Assembly: GCA_037441525.1 (NCBI GenBank)
Contig: JBBISA010000003.1
Coordinates: forward strand, 62,001-126,000
From: SKVR01 sp037441525
GTDB taxonomy: Bacteria > Bacteroidota > Bacteroidia > Bacteroidales > UBA7960
Direction: 5' to 3'
Length of the DNA: 64,000 bases
This document shows, piece by piece, positions 53,149-61,982 of this stretch. The translations under genes and the position numbers were made by a program. Each line of letters opens with the position of its first letter. Position 1 is the first letter of the stretch. Under the pieces are notes generated by a model that worked only from the letters and a program-made list of their open reading frames with translations, was not told where the DNA came from and did not search any database.

Positions 53149-55986
53149 ATGACAATTAAATCAAGATTATCACTTACATTTTTCAGCCTGGCTTTACTGT
53201 CGCTTCTACTATCAATTCGTGTTCATTCCCAGGCAATCACTTCAAATCCGCTATTACCTACCGACAATGCACCGGTTACCATTACCTTTAATTCAACCGG
53301 CACTGCACTCGAAGGCTATTCTGGCGAACTGTATACACATACCGGTGTAATTGTGCAGGGAAATACATCCTGGCAATATGTAATCGGAACATGGGGAAAC
53401 AATACCGTCCAGCCTAAACTTACCCGTCTTGGCCCCAACCTTTACGAGCTAAAAATAACCCCATCAATCAGGCAGTTCTATAACGTACCTGCTGCACAGG
53501 CTATACAAAGGATGGCCTTCGTTTTCAGAGCTGCGGCAGGTTCACCCCAAAGTGCTGACTTATTTGTAAACGTTTTCCCTGCCGAGGAGCTTAGCATATC
53601 TCTCATTTCTCCCCAAAAGGATCAGCCAATTGTGGAATTTGGAAACACTGTGACCGTTCAGGCTGCTGCCATAAGTGCAACTTCTCTCTCTGTGTATGTT
53701 AATAACCAACAGGTTGCAACTTCCACCCAAAGCCCCGTAGAGTACCAGTTCAATTCAACCGTTGCCGGGTATGGTACACACTGGATAAGGGTAGAGGCAA
53801 CAAACGGCACCAAAACTGTAAAAGACTCCACCTACGTTTTCGTAAGGCCACAACCTACAGTTGCCGAATTACCTGTGGGGGTTAAACCAGGAATCAATTA
53901 CATTGATGAAACCACAGTTACCCTTGTTTTGCACGACCCCCCGGCCAAGAAAAACTTCGCTTTTGTTATTGGTGATGCAACCAACTGGATGGTTGCCGAG
54001 CAAGGATATATGAAACGCAACGCTGCCGGCACATATTTCTGGATAACCTTCACAGGTCTAACTCCCAACACCGAGTATGGTTTTCAGTATTTTATCGATG
54101 GAGACATCCGAATTCCCGATCCATATACCCACAAGGTACTCGACCCCTGGAACGACCGCTGGATAAGCTCAACCGTGTATCCCAACCTGAAACCCTATCC
54201 AACAGGTAAAACCAATGGTTTGGTAAGTATCATGCATCCCGGAAAACCAGCCTTTAACTGGCAAGCCACAGGTTTCGCACCACCTGCCAAAGAAAACATG
54301 GTTATTTATGAATTGCACATCAGGGATTTTGTGGCTACATCGGCCATTAAAACCGTAATGGATTCGCTCGATTATCTGCAAAGACTGGGAGTGAACGTAA
54401 TTGAACTTATGCCCATAAACGAGTTTGAAGGAAACAACTCATGGGGATACAACCCGGCACTTTATTTTGCTACCGACAAGGCTTACGGTACCCGCGACGA
54501 CTACAAGCACTTTATTGATGAGTGCCATCGCAAAGGCATTGCAGTGGTTATCGACATTGTGCTCAACCACTCGTTCAACCTTTCGCCACATGTACAGATG
54601 TATTTCAATAAGGATGCCGGCAGCTGGGGACAACCTTCGGCCGATAACCCCTGGTTCCTGCAAACCTGCCCCCACCAACCCTGGTGCTGGGGCAACACCT
54701 TTGACCAGAACAGCCTTTATACCCACGAGCTTTTTAACCGTATAACCGAATACTGGCTTACCGAGTTCAGAGTAGATGGATTCCGGTTCGACTTTACCAA
54801 AGGTTTCACCAATGTACAAACCGGCAACCAAGGATCAAATTATGATGCGGCCCGTATTGCAAACCTAAAGCGAATAGCCAACCACATCTGGACTGTAAAT
54901 CCCAATGCATACGTAATTCTTGAACACCTCACCGATAATTCGGAGGAGAAGGAGCTTGCTGAATATGGTATGATGCTGTGGGGCAACATGAACCACAATT
55001 ACATGGAAGCTGCCATGGGATGGATACCCCAGAGCGATTTTTCGTGGGGTTCATACAAAGCTCGCGGATGGAGCAAGCCCCATCTTATTTCATACATGGA
55101 AAGCCACGATGAAGAGCGGATGATGTATAAAAATATCAGTTTTGGCAATTCATCGGGAACTTATGATGTTAAGCACCTCCCAACTGCTTTTCGGCGTGCT
55201 GGTTTGGCATCCACCTTTTATTTTACCATACCTGGCCCGAAAATGATATGGCAGTTTGGTGAAGTAGGATATGACTTTACCATTAATCGTTGCCCCAATG
55301 GTACAGTTAACAACGACTGCCGTACCGATCCCAAACCCATTAGATGGGATTATTATAACGAACCTGATCGCAGACGTCTTTTTAATACCTATGCAGCGCT
55401 CATCAAAATTAAAAAGGAGCACGAAGTTTTCCGCACTACAGACTATACTCTTGCCCTGAGCGGAGAAAATAAACGCATTCATCTCAACCATGCATCCAAT
55501 CAGGTAACCATAATAGGAAACTTCGGTGTAACTGCATCAACCTTTAACCCACAGTTTCAGCGTACCGGAACCTGGTATGAGTTTTTTACCCGCAACGTTT
55601 TGAATGTTAATGATTTGAGCGACCCCATAACTCTGCAGCCTGGTGAGTTCAGACTTTATTCTACAGTAGCTTTCCCCGATCATGGCCTGCCATTGAATAG
55701 CGAACTTATTACCGGTGAGACACTCAGAGGGTTTGAAGTATTCCCCAACCCGTCTGATAAAGGTTTCCATTTCAGGTTACTCGAGCCGGGTGAATTCACC
55801 CTTCGTATTGTAAACCTTCAGGGGCAAACAGTTTATGAAAAAGTTGGTGCTTTTGGTAAAGCAAATAACGATTATTATTGGGATGCTCGATTCGATAACG
55901 GCCAGAAAGCAAACTCCGGAATATATTTTTACCAGGTTAACAACCAAAATGGTAAATCTACAAGTGGAAAGATAGTGGTTAAGTGA
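53149..55986 (+). CDS. secreted GH13 alpha-amylase-family protein with T9SS sorting domain
   Basis: This 945-residue exported protein has a signal peptide (about 1-28), two N-terminal beta domains (about 30-250), a CBM48-like region (about 250-360), a GH13 barrel (about 380-770) and a T9SS tail (starting FEVFPNPSDKGF, last 85 residues). The catalytic residues are Asp548 (GFRFDF), Glu592 (ILEHL) and Asp654 (ESHDEER). It should act on starch or glycogen-like glucans outside the cell. CBM48 is typical of branching, debranching and related GH13 enzymes, so the exact activity is open. Two hairpins terminate it. Confidence 0.94.
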   Translation: MTIKSRLSLTFFSLALLSLLLSIRVHSQAITSNPLLPTDNAPVTITFNSTGTALEGYSGELYTHTGVIVQGNTSWQYVIGTWGNNTVQPKLTRLGPNLYELKITPSIRQFYNVPAAQAIQRMAFVFRAAAGSPQSADLFVNVFPAEELSISLISPQKDQPIVEFGNTVTVQAAAISATSLSVYVNNQQVATSTQSPVEYQFNSTVAGYGTHWIRVEATNGTKTVKDSTYVFVRPQPTVAELPVGVKPGINYIDETTVTLVLHDPPAKKNFAFVIGDATNWMVAEQGYMKRNAAGTYFWITFTGLTPNTEYGFQYFIDGDIRIPDPYTHKVLDPWNDRWISSTVYPNLKPYPTGKTNGLVSIMHPGKPAFNWQATGFAPPAKENMVIYELHIRDFVATSAIKTVMDSLDYLQRLGVNVIELMPINEFEGNNSWGYNPALYFATDKAYGTRDDYKHFIDECHRKGIAVVIDIVLNHSFNLSPHVQMYFNKDAGSWGQPSADNPWFLQTCPHQPWCWGNTFDQNSLYTHELFNRITEYWLTEFRVDGFRFDFTKGFTNVQTGNQGSNYDAARIANLKRIANHIWTVNPNAYVILEHLTDNSEEKELAEYGMMLWGNMNHNYMEAAMGWIPQSDFSWGSYKARGWSKPHLISYMESHDEERMMYKNISFGNSSGTYDVKHLPTAFRRAGLASTFYFTIPGPKMIWQFGEVGYDFTINRCPNGTVNNDCRTDPKPIRWDYYNEPDRRRLFNTYAALIKIKKEHEVFRTTDYTLALSGENKRIHLNHASNQVTIIGNFGVTASTFNPQFQRTGTWYEFFTRNVLNVNDLSDPITLQPGEFRLYSTVAFPDHGLPLNSELITGETLRGFEVFPNPSDKGFHFRLLEPGEFTLRIVNLQGQTVYEKVGAFGKANNDYYWDARFDNGQKANSGIYFYQVNNQNGKSTSGKIVVK

Positions 55987-56005
55987 GCCGATTCGCAATC
56001 CTAAT

Positions 56006-56065
56006 CAAAGGGAAAAACCCTTTGAAAAACAAAATCCGCCTACATTCTGGGCGGATTTTGTTTTT
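56006..56065 (+). terminator. tandem hairpins terminating the GH13 gene
   Basis: First hairpin CAAAGGG-AAAAA-CCCTTTG (56006-56024); then a perfect 16-bp stem AAAAACAAAATCCGCC / GGCGGATTTTGTTTTT (56025-56065) with a 9-base loop. It separates the GH13 gene from the convergent DUF5723 gene and can work both ways. Confidence 0.88.
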
Positions 56066-56085
56066 ATATACGGACAGGGAACAGA

Positions 56086-57510
56086 TTACCAGCGGAAACG
56101 AGGTGTTGTCAGGTCTTTCTTTTTGCGGAAACCGGCAGCTAAATTTACTCCAAATTGCAGGTTGAAATGCTGAAATGTATGAGGCTGCATGGCTGGAAAA
56201 AAATTATCCAGAACTACATAGAACTGGATTGGCAACAAATTCAGATGCATTCCGAACCCGAGATTATAGATATTTCCGTGTATAACAGACCATGATAAAG
56301 ATGTGCCAAAGCGATTGAGAGGCTGGAAATTGTAAGAAACGGTTAAGGATGGATACATTTTACTGGCTACAAATTCTCCCCTGGCAAGGATTGCAAACCG
56401 ATGCATTCTTGTAAGGTCGATGGCTGCCGAGGCAAAGACTTTGGGGCTTAGGGTTGTGCGATAGGTATTAAATGTTTCTTTGCGGTCGAAAAGATTAATA
56501 ATACTGTCAAGAATATTTCCTGTGGGGTTATCGTCATCGTCAGATTTCCAGATATCCATTATTTCCACCCCATTAAAATCCACATTACCCTTAATTCCAA
56601 GATTTTCCACATCGGTTTTCCAGTAGATCATGCCCAAGTCGCGGGCACTGAGGGCAAGTATTATTTTTGGTGTGATTTTATAGGTAGCACCCAAATCTAC
56701 TGCAAATCCCATATTACCTGTGTGGGTCAACATTCTTATGTAGTCGCTGGTGGAGTAATCATCAAAGTTTATACTATCGCTGCTAAAATCATCCAGGGGT
56801 AAAAACATCACAGGGAGAGATTTATTGACCAGTAAGTCGGTGGTAAATCTCAGTCCGTAAGTATCCATGTCTGTAAAAAGACCCACATCGGTTTTAGCAA
56901 AGTTGACATTAAAGAAACCCTGCAGAGCTTTTGCCCTGATGCCCAGGTTGAGTTTGTTGTTCATTTGTCGTGAATAGCCCAACCCAAATTCTCTGAAATG
57001 ACTCAAATCCAATGAAATCATCCCCATTTCGGCGGTTTTTCCGGCCAAACGGAAAGGGTCGTTCCCTTCTATAATAAGTTTGAGCATATCTCCAGAATAG
57101 CCGAATCGATTTTCAATACGCTCATTAATATTGAAAGAGAAGTAGTTTTTGCTTTTGGCTCTGAATCCAAATGAGAATATTCCAATATTAATATCGCCGG
57201 TTAAATAGTTTCGGTTTTTAAACTTAGATAACATGCCGGCATCGTCGATATAAACATTTCCATTTTCGTTTATCTTCAGCAAGTCCATTACAGCAAAACC
57301 ACTATTCTTGACACCAATATAGACCGATGGAAAACCCAGATAAAAGCCAGCCAATGGCTGAATGGCCGGATTGGCATGTGATGACTGGGGAATTCCTTGC
57401 ATCCAGTAAAGATTATGAAAAAGCTGACCGTTAACCTGTGCTGCACAAAACAGAACAATGCCAGAGACAAGGAGCACGATTCTTTTGAGTTTATATGTTG
57501 AATGTTTCAT
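56086..57510 (-). CDS. DUF5723 family outer-membrane beta-barrel-like protein
   Basis: This 474-residue protein has a signal peptide (about 1-28) and the DUF5723 pattern, with an opening LYWMQGIPQSSHANPAIQP and long runs of alternating-polarity strands (for example NIGIFSFGFRAKSKNYFSFNINERI). The frame recalls PorV/FadL-like barrels. The family's role is unknown. It is the last gene of a leftward unit with a lipoprotein, a propeller-like membrane protein and a T9SS-exported protease. The ATG at 57510 is preferred over the upstream one at 57537 because it opens the signal peptide directly. Confidence 0.85.
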   Translation of the reverse strand: MKHSTYKLKRIVLLVSGIVLFCAAQVNGQLFHNLYWMQGIPQSSHANPAIQPLAGFYLGFPSVYIGVKNSGFAVMDLLKINENGNVYIDDAGMLSKFKNRNYLTGDINIGIFSFGFRAKSKNYFSFNINERIENRFGYSGDMLKLIIEGNDPFRLAGKTAEMGMISLDLSHFREFGLGYSRQMNNKLNLGIRAKALQGFFNVNFAKTDVGLFTDMDTYGLRFTTDLLVNKSLPVMFLPLDDFSSDSINFDDYSTSDYIRMLTHTGNMGFAVDLGATYKITPKIILALSARDLGMIYWKTDVENLGIKGNVDFNGVEIMDIWKSDDDDNPTGNILDSIINLFDRKETFNTYRTTLSPKVFASAAIDLTRMHRFAILARGEFVASKMYPSLTVSYNFQPLNRFGTSLSWSVIHGNIYNLGFGMHLNLLPIQFYVVLDNFFPAMQPHTFQHFNLQFGVNLAAGFRKKKDLTTPRFRW

Positions 57511-57593
57511 TTTCTTTTCGGTTAATTGTAAAATCAATTAGTTGCTTTAATCATGTAGTATTGCTGCAGTTAAGATAAATTATGGGATACAGC

Positions 57594-59219
57594 CTAATTA
57601 CCAGATAGTGAATTAATTACTGCCTTGCCCTTAATACGGACGCCAATACCAAGACCAAGTTTATATGATTCCAGTATCTTAACAGCAACCTGGTCTTGAC
57701 TCTGTGATGTTTTTAAGGTATAATGGGCCATAATTTTAGATGCTTTTTTTAGGTTCTGGGCTGTTTGCTGATCAACCATTTCCTTAATTTCGGTAATGGA
57801 AGGTTGTGTTACCAAACCTGTAAGGGCATTAACCGTTGCAGGTTTCATAAATGGATTGTATTTACTAAAAAGTGTGTCAATAGGCTGATTTAATTCGTTA
57901 TACAAAACAAGTTTTAGCTCCACTCCCAGTGGAAACCCATTCTCGAATCGCAGTCTCATTTCAAGCCAGTCAATTTCTTCAGGGAGAAAATCAGAGTCTA
58001 TTTCGAAGGTATCCTTAAAATTTAAAAAATCAATCCGACCGTGTAGTGGAAGCCTTACTTCCATTTTGATACTCACTTCGCTATCGTGTTTTACCCAGTT
58101 GTTGGCCTGGGTAAACGTTCCGGGATTGGTTAGCCCCCTGAGGTTGTAGTGAATCTCTCGAGGGGCCTGCCCTGTTACACTAAACAGGTTGGTATTCTGA
58201 TTGGTTAACCTTTGCCTGGTAACCACTCCTGCATCAGTTGGATTTACCGGATATTGCAAAGGCCAGGGCCTATCGACTCCCGAACCTGTAATGGGAACTC
58301 TACTGTCATTGCTCATGGTGGCATAAAAGTCATTTTGACTAATGTCGATAGGCAACCCAAAAGTATTGGTAATATCAAAATTGATAGATGGCTCGTTGAA
58401 TACAATTTTACCATCAGAAATATTCTGAAAAACAGTTAATGGAACATCGGTCTCGCCAATAGGGAAATTAATTTTATCGATGTAACCCCTAAAAAGATTA
58501 TATCTGATATTGGTAACTGAATGGTCCAACCTAAGTGTATAAGGGGCGTTGGTTGGGGTTCCATTTCCCGAAACAGTGATGGTATATTCGATATTGAAAA
58601 AGTTTCCCAGGTTACCTGTTTCAATACTACACCCTGCAAGGTTTATGTTGGTAGGCGATCCGGTGGTTACCACTCCAGTTATAGGGCCACCTCCAGGGCT
58701 TGTGCTGCCCGGAATTCTGAAACTGGCGCTCACTCTGTAGCCATCGGCAACCAACTGAGGAGCTAAAGCTACAATATTTAGATTTGCTGCTAAAAAACTA
58801 ATAAAGGATAGAATCTCTTCGCCTTCAAAAGCTATTTTATAAACATACAATTGGGGGGGAAGAGTGGTGCTGCCCGAACCAGCCGGGATAATATTATTAA
58901 TCGTAATAATTTGATCCTGTTTGGGTACTGTAAATATCTCACTGGCCTTTGCCGAAAAAATATTTCCTGCATACACCAACGAAATAAGTTCGTTTTGGTC
59001 AACTTCAATGACACTTAGATCATCCAGATCAATCAGGTCTCCGATTCCGATTTTAGAATCGATCAAAGGGACTGCAAAAACCGGTTTGTAGGTGTATTCT
59101 TCAATTTGTTCAATCCCATCGATATAACTGTAGTCACATCCTGCAAACACAATAGTCAGCAAGAGTGAAATGGTTGCAACTTTTGCAACTGACATTTTCA
59201 TTAAAATAAAACCCTTCAT
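57594..59219 (-). CDS. uncharacterised lipoprotein, partner of a DUF5723 gene
   Basis: This 541-residue lipoprotein (lipobox FAGC, Cys28 from the first ATG; internal ATGs at 59201 and 59195 are also possible starts) has a long beta-strand-rich body with LPLHGRIDFLNFKDTFEID near residue 420. I recognise no domain. It begins 15 bp after the upstream gene and is followed 83 bp later by the DUF5723 gene, so the three are likely co-transcribed. It may be a surface or periplasmic lipoprotein working with the DUF5723 barrel, but that is only an inference from linkage. Confidence 0.72.
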   Translation of the reverse strand: MKGFILMKMSVAKVATISLLLTIVFAGCDYSYIDGIEQIEEYTYKPVFAVPLIDSKIGIGDLIDLDDLSVIEVDQNELISLVYAGNIFSAKASEIFTVPKQDQIITINNIIPAGSGSTTLPPQLYVYKIAFEGEEILSFISFLAANLNIVALAPQLVADGYRVSASFRIPGSTSPGGGPITGVVTTGSPTNINLAGCSIETGNLGNFFNIEYTITVSGNGTPTNAPYTLRLDHSVTNIRYNLFRGYIDKINFPIGETDVPLTVFQNISDGKIVFNEPSINFDITNTFGLPIDISQNDFYATMSNDSRVPITGSGVDRPWPLQYPVNPTDAGVVTRQRLTNQNTNLFSVTGQAPREIHYNLRGLTNPGTFTQANNWVKHDSEVSIKMEVRLPLHGRIDFLNFKDTFEIDSDFLPEEIDWLEMRLRFENGFPLGVELKLVLYNELNQPIDTLFSKYNPFMKPATVNALTGLVTQPSITEIKEMVDQQTAQNLKKASKIMAHYTLKTSQSQDQVAVKILESYKLGLGIGVRIKGKAVINSLSGN

Positions 59220-59234
59220 AATTAAACGATTTGG

Positions 59235-61973
59235 TTATTCAAATATAGCTTTTTCAAAGCGGAACATTCTTAATACATTGTTGCCGGAGGTTACCAGCCA
59301 ATAATCTCCGTTTTTGCTTAATCCGGCCACCGGTGGAGTATCTCCTTCTATGGAAAAAGGTGATTCAACACTGCCAACGGTGTTTACGAAAAATACCCGG
59401 TTTAGTTTCTTATCTGTAACAGAAAGAAGCATTTCTTCCTTTTCGGCTTGTACAATTTTAATCTTCCCTGATACTTCTGTCTGCAAAGGGGTAGAGAATA
59501 AAACCCTGGGAATTAAAGAAAAGGCAGAAACCACCCCTTTATTGAGGAAAACAAGGTCTTTTTCACCTTTGCGCGTAAATTCAAAATATCCAAAACTGAA
59601 ATCCCCATGCAGGGAATCAGGCAAAAACCGGTTTACGGTTCCATCGGTAAAAATCTGGTGAACCACGCCCCCATCTCCCACACCAATAAAAAAAGGCTTG
59701 CCCGCAGGGGGCTGATGGGCAAATACAGGAAACCCGGCTTTAAGAACAGGCTCAGGGATGGGCCTTAATCTAATGGCACCTTCCCGATCGAAAAACCTTA
59801 CCTGCCCATCATCGTCAACAGCCACAAGATAATCGCGGGTTCCGAGTCGGAAATGCTGTACAGGCAGGGTAACCTGTTTGCTTGTTTGGGGTAGTTTCCA
59901 GCCAACAACAGCCTGCCCGCGAAGGTTAAAATTATAAATACGGCGGTTCTCAGCGGGCATGAGTATCCGGTAGTTCTTATTCCGGTCGTAGTCAAAAACT
60001 GCAATTCCGGCCGATGCGTTTGATGGTAACCTCAACGGATAACCTCTCACATAATTACCATTGCGATCAATCAGGTGAAGGAAATTACGGGTGTTGAAAA
60101 GATATTGGTACCGCCCGTTTTTAAAAATATCTACCTGGAAAATATCAGACATGATGGGGCCTGTAAGCTCTTTGCTCCAAAGGAGTTTTCCATCCAGATC
60201 AAACAGATAGAGAGTATGGCTCTGATCCTGAAGGATAAGTTCGTCTTCGCGGGTATTATGGTTAAAAACGCTGTAGGGACCTGCCTGAAGGGGAGCCTTT
60301 AGCTCATATTCCCAGGCAATTGGGTTGCCTGAAGGATAAAGCCGACGCTCCATAAGCAGTGCATTGGCAAAAGCCACATTGCCAGGGGATGGAAGTAACT
60401 GTAATGCAAAAGAACGTCTGGTGAATTTTTGGGAGCTACCTGCTGAGGAAGAGAAACCGGTCAGCCTATCCGGAGCAAGAGAGTGGGTGGTTGCGGCAGA
60501 AACATAGAAAAACATGCTTTGACCCGAAGGCATAAACTCGGCCATGAGTTTAACGGGCTCACTGTCTGCGAATTTTTTCCCAAACCTGAGTTTTTCGAGG
60601 TAAGAAACAAGAGACTGGGGTTGAGCAGAAAATGCCCAATATTGGCCCATGCGATGGAAGAACGCAAGCTCTTTAACAACCAAACCCCGTGTTAACACTT
60701 TCAGAAAATCAGGAATATTTAACCTTTCAATTTCCGGTGCATACACAAACTCGTCTTCATAATTTACCGGCTGGGGTCTGAAAAAGTCGGCGAGCTTTGA
60801 ATTACCTGCCAGATTGAGGGTGGTATCAACACTTAAAAGCAATACACCATCGCCCGATGGTTCATTATCGGGTTTTATCCACACAATTTCGCCGGTCCAC
60901 CATGGATAAATGGTATCGGCAGGCAGATTGGTAATATCTTCAAATCGCTGGTTAAGAATGGACAAGGTGGTATCGTTGCGGTTGAGCAGGAGCCACTCCC
61001 TGTAATCAAGAAAAAAACTGCTGGTTTCTGATAATCCCAGGTATGCAATCAGGTCAGGTTGCGGAGGAATGTAATGAAGAAAATTGCTTTCCTGTTTCTG
61101 CTGGCTCTTCAGGTTATCAATAAATCTCTCGCCATAGGCTTCACTTTGGGCAAATCCGTTAAAAAACAAGCTCTCAGCATTGTAGGAAATATCCCAGGTT
61201 TGCCAACCTGCCACATCAGCGCAGCCAATAGACAAGGGATAATCCTGCGTCAACTGATCGGGAATAAAGCGGCAAAGCGTGCTGGTACGGATAAAAAAAT
61301 TATCGGCAAATTGTCCTGCCATTTGGCATAAAGCATTGAAGCGGGTATCTGACAGTATACCAGACTGTTTCTGCATTTCAATATCGGGGTGGCCCATCAA
61401 TGCAGCACTGGTAGAAACGATAAGTGCATTATTCCTGAAAATAATACTTAATTCGCCGTTCATTTTTGCAGCCGAGTAAAGAATTATTTTCTCTTCACCT
61501 TTTACAAGGTATTTAAGGGTTGAATCGGGAAGAAAAGCGCCCTGAATATAGCCAGATATCTTTTTCATATCCCCATTGACGGGAAATGTAAATTGTGCCA
61601 CAAAACTACCTGGGAAGATACCATTATCACTGACAAGACCAATTGTCAACTGGGTCTGTTGCCAAGTTTTATAAAGCATTTCATCATTTTTTACCACTGA
61701 ATCTACCATCTCAAAAAAATCCCTGGCCTTTGTACCAGTGAAAAAATCGGAGAGTGATGCACCAAGATTACCCACCTGAGCCAAACCATCGGTCAATAAC
61801 CAGGGTTTGCGCGTATGGAACACAACTTCGGCATTGACGGGTTGCCAGAGAAAAGGATCTACCCCTGATGAAACTGATTTCTGCTGAAAATCTCTTAAAA
61901 TGAAATAGACCCCTACGATTATCAGTAAAACCGAGCTGGCAAGAATAAGAGGTAAAAGCAGTGGCCTGCGCAT
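59235..61973 (-). CDS. membrane-anchored protein with DUF3352-like region and C-terminal propeller-like region
   Basis: This 912-residue protein has an N-terminal transmembrane anchor (about 4-25). A region of about 540 residues resembles DUF3352-type proteins (repeated strands, VNAEVVFHTRKPWLL). The C-terminal third has repeats reminiscent of a beta-propeller (HTLYLFDLDGKLLWSKEL, NFLHLIDRNGNYVRGYPL, RIYNFNLRGQAVVGW, VRFFDREGAI), similar to PQQ-like or WD-like blades. Function unknown. It begins 9 bp downstream of a subtilisin-like protease with T9SS signal, a spacing that implies one transcript. Confidence 0.7.
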   Translation of the reverse strand: MRRPLLLPLILASSVLLIIVGVYFILRDFQQKSVSSGVDPFLWQPVNAEVVFHTRKPWLLTDGLAQVGNLGASLSDFFTGTKARDFFEMVDSVVKNDEMLYKTWQQTQLTIGLVSDNGIFPGSFVAQFTFPVNGDMKKISGYIQGAFLPDSTLKYLVKGEEKIILYSAAKMNGELSIIFRNNALIVSTSAALMGHPDIEMQKQSGILSDTRFNALCQMAGQFADNFFIRTSTLCRFIPDQLTQDYPLSIGCADVAGWQTWDISYNAESLFFNGFAQSEAYGERFIDNLKSQQKQESNFLHYIPPQPDLIAYLGLSETSSFFLDYREWLLLNRNDTTLSILNQRFEDITNLPADTIYPWWTGEIVWIKPDNEPSGDGVLLLSVDTTLNLAGNSKLADFFRPQPVNYEDEFVYAPEIERLNIPDFLKVLTRGLVVKELAFFHRMGQYWAFSAQPQSLVSYLEKLRFGKKFADSEPVKLMAEFMPSGQSMFFYVSAATTHSLAPDRLTGFSSSAGSSQKFTRRSFALQLLPSPGNVAFANALLMERRLYPSGNPIAWEYELKAPLQAGPYSVFNHNTREDELILQDQSHTLYLFDLDGKLLWSKELTGPIMSDIFQVDIFKNGRYQYLFNTRNFLHLIDRNGNYVRGYPLRLPSNASAGIAVFDYDRNKNYRILMPAENRRIYNFNLRGQAVVGWKLPQTSKQVTLPVQHFRLGTRDYLVAVDDDGQVRFFDREGAIRLRPIPEPVLKAGFPVFAHQPPAGKPFFIGVGDGGVVHQIFTDGTVNRFLPDSLHGDFSFGYFEFTRKGEKDLVFLNKGVVSAFSLIPRVLFSTPLQTEVSGKIKIVQAEKEEMLLSVTDKKLNRVFFVNTVGSVESPFSIEGDTPPVAGLSKNGDYWLVTSGNNVLRMFRFEKAIFE

Positions 61974-61982
61974 GATTATACG